From Microbacterium sp. BLY (GTDB taxonomy: Bacteria; Actinomycetota; Actinomycetes; Actinomycetales; Microbacteriaceae), in the NCBI RefSeq assembly GCF_017939615.1, contig NZ_JAGKSR010000001.1, forward strand, positions 2,046,001 through 2,110,000: a stretch of DNA of 64,000 bases, in the 5' to 3' direction. A model generated the notes under the pieces. It saw only the letters and a program-made list of their open reading frames with translations. It had not been told where the DNA came from and ran no database searches. Position numbers and translations under genes: made by a program. Below are positions 25,694 through 35,499 of the stretch, one piece after another. Every line of letters starts with the position of its first letter. Within the stretch, counting starts at the first letter, position 1.

Positions 25694-28600
25694 TCAGTCG
25701 AGGGTGACCGCCGCGCGGATCAGGGTGGCCTGCTCCGTGGCGTGCACCTTCGACGATCCCGTCGCCGGCGACGCCGAGGCGGGGCGGGAGACCGGGCGGA
25801 ACGAGCGGTCACCGGGTACGTCCGCGAACGCGAGGGCCAGGAACGGCCAGGCACCCTGGTTCTCCGGCTCCTCCTGCACCCACACCAGCTCGGCGTTCGG
25901 ATAGGAGTCGGTGATCTTCTTCAGCTCGTCGATCGGCGTCGGGTAGAGCTGCTCGAGACGTACCAGGGCGATCGCCGGGTTCGGGTTCTTCTCCAGCTCG
26001 GCGCGGAGGTCCCAGTGCACCTTGCCGCTGTGCACGAGCACGCGCTTCACGGCGGAACGGTCGAGCCCGCGGTCGTCGTCGATGACCGGCTCGAAGCGGC
26101 CGCCGGTGAACGCCTCCACGGGGCTCGTCGCTCCCCGCAGCCGCAGCATCGCCTTCGGCGTGAAGACGATCAGCGGCTTGCGCGGGCGGGCGTAGGCCTG
26201 ACGGCGCAGCAGGTGGAAGTGCGATGCCGGCGTCGACGGACGCGCCACGATCATGTTGTCCTGCGCGCACAGCTGCAGGAACCGCTCGATGCGGGCGGAC
26301 GAGTGGTCCGGCCCCTGGCCCTCGTAGCCGTGGGGGAGCAGGAGCGTGACGCTGGACTGCTGGCCCCACTTCTGCTCCGCGGCGGAGATGTACTCGTCGA
26401 TGACCGACTGCGCGCCGTTGACGAAGTCGCCGAACTGCGCCTCCCAGAGCACGAGCGCCTCGGGCGCCTCCACCGAGTAGCCGTACTCGAAGCCGAGCGC
26501 GGCGTACTCGCTGAGCAGCGAGTCGTAGACGAAGAAGCGGCCCTGGGCGTCGGACAGGTTCGACAGCGGCAGCCACTCCTGACCGTTCGCCCGGTCGTGG
26601 AGGGCGGCGTGGCGCTGCACGAACGTGCCGCGGCGCGAGTCCTGGCCGGCGAGGCGCACCGGCGTGCCCTCGACCAGCAGCGACCCGAAGGCCAGCAACT
26701 CGCCGAAGCCCCAGTCGATGTTCCCGTTGCGGCTCATGTCGAGGCGCTTCTCCAGCAGCTGCTGGATCTTCGGGTGCACCGTGAAGCCCTCGGGCTTGTT
26801 CACGAACGCGTCGCCGATGAGACGGATGACCTCGGCGGGGACACCGGTGACCTCGGGAGCACCCACTTGGTCCTCGACCTGCGGGATCTCCGGGGCGATC
26901 GGCGTCGCCCCGGTCTCGGCGGCGTGCGTCTCGGCGAAGGCGATCTCCAGGCGGTTCTGGAAGTCGGCCTTGGCCTCGTTGTACTCCTCCTCGGTGATGT
27001 CACCGCGACCGACGAGAGACTCCGTGTAGAGGCGGCGGACGGAGCGCTTCGCCTGGATGAGGTCGGTCATCAGCGGCTGCGTCATCGACGGGTCGTCGCC
27101 CTCGTTGTGGCCGCGTCGGCGGTAGCAGACGAGGTCGATCACGACGTCGCGATGGAAGCGCTCGCGGTACTCGAAGGCCAGCTGGGCCACGTGGATGACG
27201 GCCTCCGGGTCGTCTCCGTTCACGTGGAAGACCGGCGCCTGGATCGTCTTGGCGACGTCCGTGGCGTAGACCGACGTGCGGGCGTCGCTCGGCGTCGTGG
27301 TGAAGCCGACCTGGTTGTTGACGACGACGTGGATCGTGCCGCCCGTGCGGTAGCCGCGCAGCTGCGACATCTGCAGGGTCTCGACGACCACGCCCTGACC
27401 TGCGAAGGCCGCGTCGCCGTGGACGAGGATCGGCAGCCACGCGAACGTGCCGATGGGCTTGCGGTCCTGCTTCGCGCGGACGATGCCCTCGAGCACGCCG
27501 TCCACCGTCTCGAGGTGCGAGGGGTTCGCCGCGAGGTACACCGGCAGCGAGGAGCCGTCGTCGGCGACGAACGTGCCCTCGGTGCCCAGGTGGTACTTCA
27601 CATCGCCCGAGCCACGCTGGTTGCCGGGGGTCTGCGTGCCCTCGAACTCGCGGAACACCTGGCCGTACGTCTTGCCGGCGATGTTCGTGAGCACGTTCAG
27701 GCGGCCGCGGTGGGCCATGCCGATGGCGGCGCCCTCCAGCCCGGCCGTGGCTGCGCCCTGGAGGATCTCGTCGAGGAGCGGGATCAGTGACTCGCCGCCC
27801 TCGAGCGAGAAGCGCTTCTGGCCGACGAACTTCGTCTGGAGGAAGGTCTCGAAGGCCTCGGCCTCGTTGAGCTTGCGCAGCACGCGCAGCTGCTCGTCAT
27901 GGCCCGGCTTCTGGTACTTGACCTCCACCTTCTCCTGGAACCAGCGGCGCTGCTCGGGGTCCTGGATGTGCATGTACTCGATGCCGAGCGTGCGGCAGTA
28001 CGAGTCGCGCAGGACGCCGAGGATGTCGCGGAGCTTGGCGACGCGACGGCCGCCGAAGCCGCCGGTCACGAACTCGCGGTCGAGGTCCCAGAAGGTGAGG
28101 CCGTGGCTCTCGATCTCGAGGTCCGGGTGCGATCGCTGCCGGTACTCGAGCGGGTCGATGTCGGCCATGAGGTGGCCGCGCACGCGGAAGGAGTTGATGA
28201 GCTCCTGCACGCGCGACTGCTTGTCGACGCGCTCGGCGAGGTCGACGGCGATGTCCGGGTTCCAGCGGATGGGCGCGTACGGGATGCGCAGCGCGGCGAA
28301 GATGTCGTCGTAGAAGCCACGCTGGCCGATGAGCAGCTCGTGCACCTTCTTGAGGAACTCGCCGGAGCCGGCGCCCTGGATGACCCGGTGGTCGTAGGTG
28401 CTGGTGAGCGTGATGGTCTTGCCGATCGCGAGCTCGTTGAGCGTCTTCTCGCTCGCGCCCTGGAACTCGGCCGGGTACTCGAGGGCGCCGGCGCCGATGA
28501 TGCAGCCCTGGCCCTTCATGAGACGCGGAACCGAGTGCACCGTGCCGATGCCGCCGGGGTTGGTGAGGGAGACCGTGGTGCCCTGGAAATCGGCGGCCGT

Positions 28601-29371
28601 GAGCTTGTTGGAGCGCGCACGGGTGACGAGGTCCTCGTAGGCGGCGAGGTACTCGGTGAACGTCATGGTGTCGGCGCGCTTGATGCTCGGGACCATGAGG
28701 GCGCGCGTGCCGTCGGGCTTGGGCAGATCGATCGCGATGCCGAGGTTGACGTGCGCCGGTGCCACGACGGAAGGCTTTCCGTCGATCTCCGCGTAGAAGA
28801 CGTTCTGGCTGCGGAACTCGTCGAGGGTGCGGATGAGCGCCCAGCCGATGAGGTGGGTGAAGCTGACCTTGCCGCCGCGGGTGCGGGCCATGTGGTTGTT
28901 GATGACGATCCGGTTGTCGATCATCAGCTTGGCGGGGACCGTGCGGACGCTGGTCGCGGTGGGGACGGTGAGCGACTCGTCCATGTTCGCGGCCAGGGTC
29001 TTCGGCAGGCCGCGCAGCGGGGTGACCTTGTCCTCCTCGGAGGGCGGCTGGCTCTCCTGGGACTCCTGCTTCGGCTTCGGTGCCTGGGCGGGGATGGGGG
29101 CGGCGGCCGCGGGCTTGGCGGTGGTGCGCGCGACCGGCTGCGAGCCGATCACGGGGATGGGCGCGGTCACGGGGTGCGCGGGGGCCGCCGCAGCGGGAGC
29201 GGCACCGGCTCCGCCCGCGGTGGTCTCGGAGTGGTACTTCTCCAGGATGGGCCACCACTCCTTGTCGACCGAGTCGCGGTTCTCCTTGAACTGCTCGTAG
29301 AGCTCTTCGACGAGCCAGGAATTGGCTCCGAACCCCCCGTCGCCACCGACGCCGGTCACCTGGTTCGACAC
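25694..29371 (-). CDS. kgd: Multifunctional 2-oxoglutarate metabolism enzyme (Kgd/SucA)
   Basis: A 1225-residue actinobacterial fusion. Residues ~1-40 are the E1o-type N-terminal helix (NSWLVEELYEQFKENRDSV). A Pro/Ala-rich linker (~45-115) follows. Residues ~115-365 are an E2-type succinyltransferase domain with the catalytic DHRVIQGAGSGEF near 327. The remainder is the thiamine-diphosphate E1 domain (GMAHRGRLNVL, GDAAFAGQGVV, then NNQVGFTT). There is no lipoyl domain, so it needs another subunit for full dehydrogenase activity. It catalyses 2-oxoglutarate decarboxylation, and possibly carboligation, at the TCA cycle. FHA proteins such as GarA inhibit this type. The GTG start follows GAGGG. 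Confidence 0.96.
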   Translation of the reverse strand: MSNQVTGVGGDGGFGANSWLVEELYEQFKENRDSVDKEWWPILEKYHSETTAGGAGAAPAAAAPAHPVTAPIPVIGSQPVARTTAKPAAAAPIPAQAPKPKQESQESQPPSEEDKVTPLRGLPKTLAANMDESLTVPTATSVRTVPAKLMIDNRIVINNHMARTRGGKVSFTHLIGWALIRTLDEFRSQNVFYAEIDGKPSVVAPAHVNLGIAIDLPKPDGTRALMVPSIKRADTMTFTEYLAAYEDLVTRARSNKLTAADFQGTTVSLTNPGGIGTVHSVPRLMKGQGCIIGAGALEYPAEFQGASEKTLNELAIGKTITLTSTYDHRVIQGAGSGEFLKKVHELLIGQRGFYDDIFAALRIPYAPIRWNPDIAVDLAERVDKQSRVQELINSFRVRGHLMADIDPLEYRQRSHPDLEIESHGLTFWDLDREFVTGGFGGRRVAKLRDILGVLRDSYCRTLGIEYMHIQDPEQRRWFQEKVEVKYQKPGHDEQLRVLRKLNEAEAFETFLQTKFVGQKRFSLEGGESLIPLLDEILQGAATAGLEGAAIGMAHRGRLNVLTNIAGKTYGQVFREFEGTQTPGNQRGSGDVKYHLGTEGTFVADDGSSLPVYLAANPSHLETVDGVLEGIVRAKQDRKPIGTFAWLPILVHGDAAFAGQGVVVETLQMSQLRGYRTGGTIHVVVNNQVGFTTTPSDARTSVYATDVAKTIQAPVFHVNGDDPEAVIHVAQLAFEYRERFHRDVVIDLVCYRRRGHNEGDDPSMTQPLMTDLIQAKRSVRRLYTESLVGRGDITEEEYNEAKADFQNRLEIAFAETHAAETGATPIAPEIPQVEDQVGAPEVTGVPAEVIRLIGDAFVNKPEGFTVHPKIQQLLEKRLDMSRNGNIDWGFGELLAFGSLLVEGTPVRLAGQDSRRGTFVQRHAALHDRANGQEWLPLSNLSDAQGRFFVYDSLLSEYAALGFEYGYSVEAPEALVLWEAQFGDFVNGAQSVIDEYISAAEQKWGQQSSVTLLLPHGYEGQGPDHSSARIERFLQLCAQDNMIVARPSTPASHFHLLRRQAYARPRKPLIVFTPKAMLRLRGATSPVEAFTGGRFEPVIDDDRGLDRSAVKRVLVHSGKVHWDLRAELEKNPNPAIALVRLEQLYPTPIDELKKITDSYPNAELVWVQEEPENQGAWPFLALAFADVPGDRSFRPVSRPASASPATGSSKVHATEQATLIRAAVTLD

Positions 29372-29520
29372 GCTCTATCGCCCTCTTTCATCGCTGAAGA
29401 TCTCCGATGCGGACGCACGACGCAGGATGCGCTCGGGCCCGCACACTCTCGACCACCAAGCCTAACCTGTTTCGACCGGGGAGACGTCGAAGAGAACGAC
29501 CCGCGCCGCGTCGATCTGAG

Positions 29521-29532
29521 TACCGTGGAGGC
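29521..29532 (+). promoter_or_regulatory. Leaderless-type promoter of guaB1
   Basis: TACCGT is followed by GGAGGC and then the ATG, six bases apart. Confidence 0.45.
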
Positions 29533-30987
29533 ATGGAGTTCTCAGGTGCCCAGCCGACCGTCGATCTCACCTACTCGGACGTCTTCCTGGTGCCGCGCCG
29601 CTCGGCCGTCACCAGTCGTCTCCAGGTCGATCTCGCCCCGCACGACGGCACCCCGGCGACCCTGCCGCTCGTCGCCGCGAACATGAACTCGGTGACCGGG
29701 CCGCGCATCGCCGCCGTGCTCGCCCGGCGCGGTGCGCTCGGCGTCCTGCCGCAGGACCTGCCGCTCCAGGAGCTCGACGCCGCGATCCGCGACGTCAAGG
29801 GGCAGCCGGTGCTCTGGGACACGCCGCTCGTGCTGCCGCCGGAGGCGAGCGTCGCCGACGCGCTGCGGCTGCTGCCAGCGGCGGTGGGGCACGGCATCGT
29901 CGTCGCACACGGTGCCGCACCGGTCGCCGTGGAGCGGATCGTCGGCATCCTCCCGGCGACCCGGCTCGCGACGGCGCTCCCCGACGCCCAGCTGGGCGAC
30001 CTCGTCCACCGTGGCACCCCGTCGATCGACGCCGACGACATCGGCTCCGAGCGGCATGCCTTCGACGTGATCACCGAGGCGGATGTCGAGATGGTCACAG
30101 TGATCCGTCACGGCCATCTCGTCGGCACGCTCAGCGCACGCAGCGCCCTGCGCGCCACCCTCTACCGCCCGGCCGTGGACGCCGACGGACGCCTCGCCGT
30201 CGCCGCGGCGGTCGGCATCAACGGCGACGTGGCGGCCAAGGCCGCCGCGCTCGCAGCGGCCGGCGTGGACGTGCTCGTCGTCGACACCGCGCACGGGCAC
30301 CAGGAGGGCATGCTCCGCGCGCTGCAGGAGGTCGCCGCCCTCGGGCTCGGCCTGCCCATCGTCGCGGGGAACATCGTGACGGCCGACGGCGTGCACGACC
30401 TGGTCGACGCCGGCGCCTCGATCCTCAAGGTGGGCGTCGGGCCCGGAGCGATGTGCACCACCCGCATGATGACCGCGGTCGGGCGCCCGCAGTTCTCCGC
30501 CGTGCTCGAGACCGCGCAGGCCGCCGCCGAGGCCGGGGCGCACGTCTGGGCCGACGGCGGGGTGCGCTACCCGCGCGACGTCGCGCTCGCGCTCGCCGCC
30601 GGGGCCGCCTCGGTCATGGTGGGCTCGTGGTTCGCCGGCACGATCGAGGCGCCGGGAGAACTGCAGCGTGACGCCGATGGCCGCCTCTTCAAGGAGTCGT
30701 GGGGGATGGCCTCGACCAAGGCTGTCCAGGCGCGCTTCGGCCGCCTCGACGCCTATGAGCGCGCACGCAAGGAGTTGTTCGCGGAGGGGATCTCCTCGTC
30801 GAAGATCTACCTCGACCCCCTGCGTCCCGGCGTCGAGGACCTGCTCGACATGATCACCTCGGGCGTGCGGTCGTCGTTCACGTACGCGGGCGCCGCGACC
30901 GTGCCGGAGTTCCATGAGCGCGCCCTGGTGGGGCTGCAGTCGGCGGCCGGATACGAGGAGGGCAAGGCGCTGCCGGTCAGCTGGTGA
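29533..30987 (+). CDS. guaB1: GuaB1-type IMP dehydrogenase-related protein (probable GMP reductase)
   Basis: A 484-residue IMPDH/GMPR-family protein. The (beta/alpha)8 barrel has NMNSVTGPRIAAVLARRGAL, VVDTAHGHQEGML, GNIVTADGVHDLVDAGAS and the catalytic-loop GVGPGAMCTTRMMTAVGRPQ with the Cys near residue 306. A CBS-like pair is inserted at ~95-215. Actinobacterial GuaB1 is distinct from the true IMP dehydrogenase GuaB2, and the M. smegmatis enzyme has been reported to reduce GMP to IMP; I apply that by family. The start is the ATG at MEFSGAQP, which follows the element TACCGT-GGAGGC. It is divergent from kgd. Confidence 0.9.
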   Translation: MEFSGAQPTVDLTYSDVFLVPRRSAVTSRLQVDLAPHDGTPATLPLVAANMNSVTGPRIAAVLARRGALGVLPQDLPLQELDAAIRDVKGQPVLWDTPLVLPPEASVADALRLLPAAVGHGIVVAHGAAPVAVERIVGILPATRLATALPDAQLGDLVHRGTPSIDADDIGSERHAFDVITEADVEMVTVIRHGHLVGTLSARSALRATLYRPAVDADGRLAVAAAVGINGDVAAKAAALAAAGVDVLVVDTAHGHQEGMLRALQEVAALGLGLPIVAGNIVTADGVHDLVDAGASILKVGVGPGAMCTTRMMTAVGRPQFSAVLETAQAAAEAGAHVWADGGVRYPRDVALALAAGAASVMVGSWFAGTIEAPGELQRDADGRLFKESWGMASTKAVQARFGRLDAYERARKELFAEGISSSKIYLDPLRPGVEDLLDMITSGVRSSFTYAGAATVPEFHERALVGLQSAAGYEEGKALPVSW

Positions 30988-31100
30988 TCGACCGCCGCGT
31001 CCACAGTCGCCTTCTGTAGAATCGAGCGCACTATGGACGACCCTCCCAGTTGCCGAACATCGCCCCACCGTCCCGTTCTCTCCCCGGAGAGGAAGATCTG

Positions 31101-32420
31101 ATGGACTACATCATGTTGGGCGTGGGGCTTCTGCTCACGGTCGGCACCGGCCTCTTCGTCGCGAGCGAGTTCGCTCTCGTGAACCTCGACCGTGCCGACC
31201 TCGAAGCGCGTCAGGCACGAGGCGAGTCCCGCCTCTCGCTGACGATCAGTGCCCTCCGGCACACCTCGACGCATCTGTCCTCCGCACAGCTCGGCATCAC
31301 GCTGACCACGCTGCTGACCGGATACACGATGGAACCGGCACTGTCGAACCTGCTCCGTCCCACGCTCGTCGCCTGGAACATCCCGGAGGCCGCCGTCGCC
31401 CCCATCGCGACCGTGGTGGCGATGTTCGTCGCCACGGTGCTCTCGATGATCCTCGGCGAGCTCGTCCCGAAGAACTTCGCGCTGGCGCTGCCGCTGGCGA
31501 CGGCGAAGCTCGTCGTGCCCTTCCAGATCGCCTTCACGACCGTGTTCAAGCCCGCGGTGGTGGTGCTCAACGGCAGCGCCAACGGCGTGCTGCGCAGCAT
31601 GGGCATCGAGCCGAAGGAGGAGCTCTCCGGTGCTCGCAGCGCGGAGGAGCTCTCCTCTCTCGTGCGGCGGTCGGCGAGCGCCGGTGTGCTCGAAGCCGAC
31701 ACCGCGACGCTGCTGGACCGCACGCTCACCTTCTCGCGCCTCACCGCAGCCGATGTCATGACGGCACGGCCGAGCATGCATGCGATCGCCGCGGGCGACT
31801 CCGTGGAGGACGTCATCCAGCTCGCGCGCCGCACCGGCCACAGCCGCTTCCCGGTGTTCGATGAAGACCTGGACGACATCACGGGCGTCGTGCATCTCAA
31901 AGCGGCCATCTCGGTGCCGCGCGAGCGTCGGGCCGAGGTGCCCGTCGGTGCTCTCGCGACCGATCCGCTGCGCGTGCCCGAGACGGCTCACGTCGACGCA
32001 CTGATCTCGGACCTCCGGGGTCGGGGCTATCAGCTCGCGGTCGTCGTCGACGAGTACGGCGGGACCGCGGGCATCGTCACCCTGGAGGACCTCGTGGAGG
32101 AGCTCGTCGGCGAGGTGTCCGACGAACACGACCGCACGCGCGCCGGCATCATCCGCAACCGCGACGGCATCACCTTCCCGGGCGAGCTGCGTCCCGATGA
32201 GCTGCGCAGTCGGGCGGGCGTCGAGGTGCCGGAGGGCGACGTGTACGACACGGTGGGCGGCTACGTCATGAGCGTTCTGGAGCGGGTGCCGGTCGTCGGC
32301 GACGAGGTGCCCGTGGAGAGCGGCACCCTGCAGGTGGTCCGCATGGACGGCCGCCGCGTGGATCGGGTGCGCTACGTCCCGAGACCGGACGCCGTCGTCA
32401 TCGAGGGGGTGTCCCTGTGA
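31101..32420 (+). CDS. CorC/HlyC-family membrane protein, full length (DUF21-CBS-CorC)
   Basis: A 439-residue protein. The DUF21 domain (~1-195) has three or four membrane helices and the motif [16 protein letters not shown] plus [13 protein letters not shown]. Two CBS repeats follow (~215-340), with [20 protein letters not shown] and [20 protein letters not shown]. The C-terminal CorC_HlyC domain (~350-435) holds [20 protein letters not shown]. Such proteins are linked to magnesium or cobalt efflux and metal tolerance; hemolysin is a historical name. The next gene overlaps this stop (GTGA). GGAGAGGAAG precedes the ATG. Confidence 0.93.
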   Translation: MDYIMLGVGLLLTVGTGLFVASEFALVNLDRADLEARQARGESRLSLTISALRHTSTHLSSAQLGITLTTLLTGYTMEPALSNLLRPTLVAWNIPEAAVAPIATVVAMFVATVLSMILGELVPKNFALALPLATAKLVVPFQIAFTTVFKPAVVVLNGSANGVLRSMGIEPKEELSGARSAEELSSLVRRSASAGVLEADTATLLDRTLTFSRLTAADVMTARPSMHAIAAGDSVEDVIQLARRTGHSRFPVFDEDLDDITGVVHLKAAISVPRERRAEVPVGALATDPLRVPETAHVDALISDLRGRGYQLAVVVDEYGGTAGIVTLEDLVEELVGEVSDEHDRTRAGIIRNRDGITFPGELRPDELRSRAGVEVPEGDVYDTVGGYVMSVLERVPVVGDEVPVESGTLQVVRMDGRRVDRVRYVPRPDAVVIEGVSL

Positions 32421-33478
32421 GCGATTGGGGAGGCCTCGCCTGGCTCGTCGTCCTGCTGGCGGCGAACGCGTTCTTCGTCGGCGCCGAGTTCGCGGTGATC
32501 TCCGCGCGGCGTTCGCAGATCGAGCCGAAGGCGGAACGCGGCTCGCGCCCGGCCAAGACGGCACTGTACGCCATGGAGCACGCGACGCTCATGCTCGCGA
32601 CCTCGCAGCTCGGCATCACGATCTGCTCGCTGCTCATCCTGAACGTCTCCGAACCCGCGATCCACCATCTGTTGGCCGTGCCGCTGCACGCGCTGGGCTG
32701 GTCGGACGGCGCGGTGGACGTCGTGTCGTTCACGATCGCGCTGCTCATCGTGTCGTTCCTGCACGTCGTGTTCGGCGAGATGGTGCCGAAGAACCTCGCG
32801 TTCTCCATCCCCGACCGGGCCGTGCTGCTGCTGGCGACGCCGCTGGTGTGGGTGTCGAAGGTGTTCATGCCGGTGATCTGGCTGCTGAACGCGGCAGCGA
32901 ACGGCGTGCTGCGCCTGTTCCGGGTGGAGCCGAAGAACGAGGCGGCATCGACGTTCACGCTCGACGAGGTGGCGACCATCGTCAACCAGTCGCGGCGTGA
33001 AGGCGTGCTCATGGACACCGCGGGCACCGTCACGGCGGCCGTCGAGTTCACCGACAAGAAGGCGCGCGATGTGGCCGTGCCGCTGAGTGACCTCGTCACG
33101 CTGCCGCAGACGACCACGCCCGACGACATCGAGAAGGCGGTGGCCCGCTACGGGTTCTCGCGCTATGTGATCGTCGACGACGAGGACGCCCCGATCGGCT
33201 ACGTCCACCTCAAGGACATCCTCCGGGCGTCGGAGGGACCGGATGCCGAGGCCAAGGTGCTCGAGCCGATCCCCGGCAAGCGCATCCACCACATGGTGCC
33301 CGTCCAGGAGGACACCGACCTGGAGGACGCCCTCGCCGTCATGCGTCGCGCGGGCCGCCACCTCGCCAAGGTGCGCGACGCCCGGGGCGAGACGACGGCC
33401 GTGCTGTTCCTGGAGGACATCCTCGAGGAGCTCGTGGGCGAGGTGCAGGACGCGACCCGTCGCGTCCGCGGCCACTGA
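32417..33478 (+). CDS. CorC/HlyC-family membrane protein, short form (DUF21-CBS, no CorC tail)
   Basis: A 353-residue paralogue of the previous gene. The DUF21 membrane domain (~1-190) includes ATSQLGITICSLLILNVSEP and FGEMVPKNLAF. The CBS pair (~205-345) has SRYVIVDDEDAPIGYVHLKD and HLAKVRDARGETTAVLFLED. It stops ten residues after the LEELVGEV motif, so the CorC_HlyC C-terminal domain of its neighbour is missing. The start is GTG overlapping the neighbour's TGA. The pair may act as a heteromer; this is inference. A hairpin terminator follows. Confidence 0.92.
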   Translation: MSDWGGLAWLVVLLAANAFFVGAEFAVISARRSQIEPKAERGSRPAKTALYAMEHATLMLATSQLGITICSLLILNVSEPAIHHLLAVPLHALGWSDGAVDVVSFTIALLIVSFLHVVFGEMVPKNLAFSIPDRAVLLLATPLVWVSKVFMPVIWLLNAAANGVLRLFRVEPKNEAASTFTLDEVATIVNQSRREGVLMDTAGTVTAAVEFTDKKARDVAVPLSDLVTLPQTTTPDDIEKAVARYGFSRYVIVDDEDAPIGYVHLKDILRASEGPDAEAKVLEPIPGKRIHHMVPVQEDTDLEDALAVMRRAGRHLAKVRDARGETTAVLFLEDILEELVGEVQDATRRVRGH

Positions 33479-33496
33479 CCGCCGGGTCCCCGTGCA

Positions 33497-33535
33497 CGAA
33501 GGCCGCCGGCTCCCCTCGGGAACCGGCGGCCTTCG
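33497..33535. terminator. Bidirectional terminator between the CorC pair and the OYE gene
   Basis: CGAAGGCCGCCGG pairs with CCGGCGGCCTTCG around a 13-base loop, between convergent genes. Confidence 0.85.
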
Positions 33536-33544
33536 TCGTGGGTG

Positions 33545-34612
33545 TCAGCGCCAGTGTGCCCGCTCGTACTGCGGCGGCCAGGCGACCTCGTCGCCCAGCT
33601 CGTGCGCGGCGCGGAGCGCGAAGTGCGGGTCGCGCAGCCACTCCCGTCCGGCGAAGATCGCATCGGCCGCCCCGTCGACGAGCACCTGCTCGGCCTGCGC
33701 GGCGGCGGTGATGAGGCCCACGGCCGACACCGGGATCCGTCCGCCCTGGCGGACGGTCTCGGCCAGGGGAACCTGATAGCCGGGGGAGACGCTGATGCGC
33801 TGGTGGGCGACGAGCCCGCCGCTGGAGACATCGATGAGGTCAGCGCCGCGCGCGGTCGCCCAGGTGCCGACCTCAGCCGCCTCCTCGGGCGTGAACCCGC
33901 CCTCGGCGTGATCGGTCGCGGAGATCCGGACGAACACCGGCACGCCCTCGCCGGCCGCCTCGCGCACCGCGTCCACGACGCGCAGCAGCAGCCGCGCCCG
34001 GTTCTCCAGGGAGCCGCCGTACTCGTCCTCGCGGAGATTCGACAGCGGCGACAGGAACTGGTGGAGGAGGTAGCCGTGGGCGCCGTGGATCTCGATGACG
34101 TCGAAGCCGGCCTCGAGCGCCCGCCGGGTCGCCGCGGCGAATCCGTCGACCACGCGGTCGATGCCCGCCGCGTCCAGCGCGACCGGGGCGGCGAACCCCT
34201 CATAGGCCACCGCCGAGGGTGCGGTGGTCGTCCAGCCGCCTGCCGCGGCCGGGACGGTGCCGCGTTCGTCGGCCCACGGCCACCAGGTGGAGGCCTTCCG
34301 TCCGGCGTGCGCGAGCTGGATGCCGGCGGTCGCCCCGCGGTCGTGGATCGCCCGGACGATCGGGGACAGGGCGTCGCGCTGCGCGTCGTCCCAGAGGCCG
34401 AGGTCGCGGGGAGAGATACGTCCCTCGGGCACGACGGCCGTGGCCTCGGCCACGATGAGCCCGGCACCACCCGAGGCGAACTGCGCGAGGTGGGTGTGGT
34501 GCCACTCCTGCGCGACGCCGTCGACGGCGCTGTACATGCACATGGGGGAGACCCAGAGGCGGTTGCGGAATGTGGTGGAGCGGATGGTCAGCGGGGAGAA
34601 GAGAAGACTCAC
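33545..34612 (-). CDS. NADH:flavin oxidoreductase, YqjM-type old yellow enzyme
   Basis: A 355-residue FMN-binding (beta/alpha)8 barrel. Family features are SPMCMYSAVDG (the Cys of classical thermophilic-like OYEs, which tunes the flavin), TAVVPEGRISPRDLGLW, AHAGRKAS, the substrate-binding HGAHGYLLHQFLSPLSN, and RISATDHAEGGFT. YqjM-type enzymes reduce activated C=C bonds of enones with NADPH. The physiological substrate here is unknown. The GTG start has the -10-like TACCGT six bases upstream. It is divergent from nnrD. Confidence 0.93.
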   Translation of the reverse strand: MSLLFSPLTIRSTTFRNRLWVSPMCMYSAVDGVAQEWHHTHLAQFASGGAGLIVAEATAVVPEGRISPRDLGLWDDAQRDALSPIVRAIHDRGATAGIQLAHAGRKASTWWPWADERGTVPAAAGGWTTTAPSAVAYEGFAAPVALDAAGIDRVVDGFAAATRRALEAGFDVIEIHGAHGYLLHQFLSPLSNLREDEYGGSLENRARLLLRVVDAVREAAGEGVPVFVRISATDHAEGGFTPEEAAEVGTWATARGADLIDVSSGGLVAHQRISVSPGYQVPLAETVRQGGRIPVSAVGLITAAAQAEQVLVDGAADAIFAGREWLRDPHFALRAAHELGDEVAWPPQYERAHWR

Positions 34613-34624
34613 CGTTCGACGGTA
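34613..34624 (-). promoter_or_regulatory. Leaderless-type promoter of the OYE gene
   Basis: On the minus strand TACCGT ends six bases (CGAACG) before the GTG, with no Shine-Dalgarno sequence. Confidence 0.45.
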
Positions 34625-34656
34625 CCGCCGGCGCGGACGGGAGAGGGCCGTCGGGC

Positions 34657-34668
34657 TAACGTGGAGTC
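34657..34668 (+). promoter_or_regulatory. Leaderless-type promoter of nnrD
   Basis: TAACGT is followed by GGAGTC and then the ATG, six bases apart. Confidence 0.45.
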
Positions 34669-35499
34669 ATGAGCGACGTGCGCGAGTGGTCCCGCAGGGA
34701 CGCGGCGCGGTTCTTCCGCGCTCCGACCGCCGAGGACGACAAATACTCGCGGGGCGTCGTCGGCGTGCGCACCGGATCGGCCGCCTACCCCGGCGCCGCG
34801 GTGCTGGGCGTCGAAGCGGCCTGGCGGGCCGGCGCCGGATTCGTCCGCTACGTGGGCGCGCCGTCGGCGGTGGCGGCGGTGCTGGCCCGACGCCCGGAGA
34901 CCGTCGGGGGGCCGGACGCCGGACGCACGCGGATCGGCGCCTGGGTGGTCGGCTCCGGGACCGACCCGGACGACCGGAGCGCGGCGGAGGCGCAGGCGTT
35001 GCGGGAGATCGTCGACGGCGACGTCCCCGTGGTGATCGACGCCGGTGCGCTCGATCTGGCGCCGGGCGCCCATGCCCCGTTCGTCGCCACGCCGCACGGC
35101 CGGGAGTTCGCGCGGCTGCGGGAGCGGGTCGGCATCGACGGGGCGTCGGACGGCTTCGCAGACATCCGGGAGGTGTCCGCCGCGATCGACGGCGTGGTGC
35201 TGCGCAAGGGTGCCCGCACCGTGCTCGCCGCGCCCGACGGCACGCTCATCGCCGTCGAAGCGGGGACCGGCTGGCTCGCGACGGCCGGGACGGGGGACGT
35301 GCTGGCCGGGATCGTCGCCGCCGTGATCGCTGCGAATCCGGACAGCCCGCTCATCGAGTCCGCCGCGGCGGCCGTCTGGCTGCACGGGCATGCCGCCCGT
35401 CTCGCCGCCGCGGCGACCGGGAGCGCGAGCGGCCATCCGATCGTCGCGCTCGACGTCGCGGAGGCGTTGCCTCGCGCGGTCGCGGACCTGCTGTCGTGA
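34669..35499 (+). CDS. nnrD: ADP-dependent NAD(P)H-hydrate dehydratase
   Basis: A 276-residue ribokinase-like enzyme. The opening DKYSRGVVGVRTGSAAYPGA, the substrate loop ATPHGREFARL and the catalytic-anion motif TGWLATAGTGDVLAGIVAAV match NnrD/CARKD. It dehydrates the S form of damaged NAD(P)HX with ADP. The partner epimerase NnrE is often fused at the N-terminus in other bacteria; here it is absent and not in the window. The next gene starts in the GTGA overlap of this stop, so the two are coupled. Confidence 0.92.
   Translation: MSDVREWSRRDAARFFRAPTAEDDKYSRGVVGVRTGSAAYPGAAVLGVEAAWRAGAGFVRYVGAPSAVAAVLARRPETVGGPDAGRTRIGAWVVGSGTDPDDRSAAEAQALREIVDGDVPVVIDAGALDLAPGAHAPFVATPHGREFARLRERVGIDGASDGFADIREVSAAIDGVVLRKGARTVLAAPDGTLIAVEAGTGWLATAGTGDVLAGIVAAVIAANPDSPLIESAAAAVWLHGHAARLAAAATGSASGHPIVALDVAEALPRAVADLLS

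Noticed and set aside
29451..29475. AAGCCTAACCTG, a half DtxR-like iron box between kgd and guaB1
   Set aside because: Only the right half matches; the left half is lost, and neither neighbour is iron-related.
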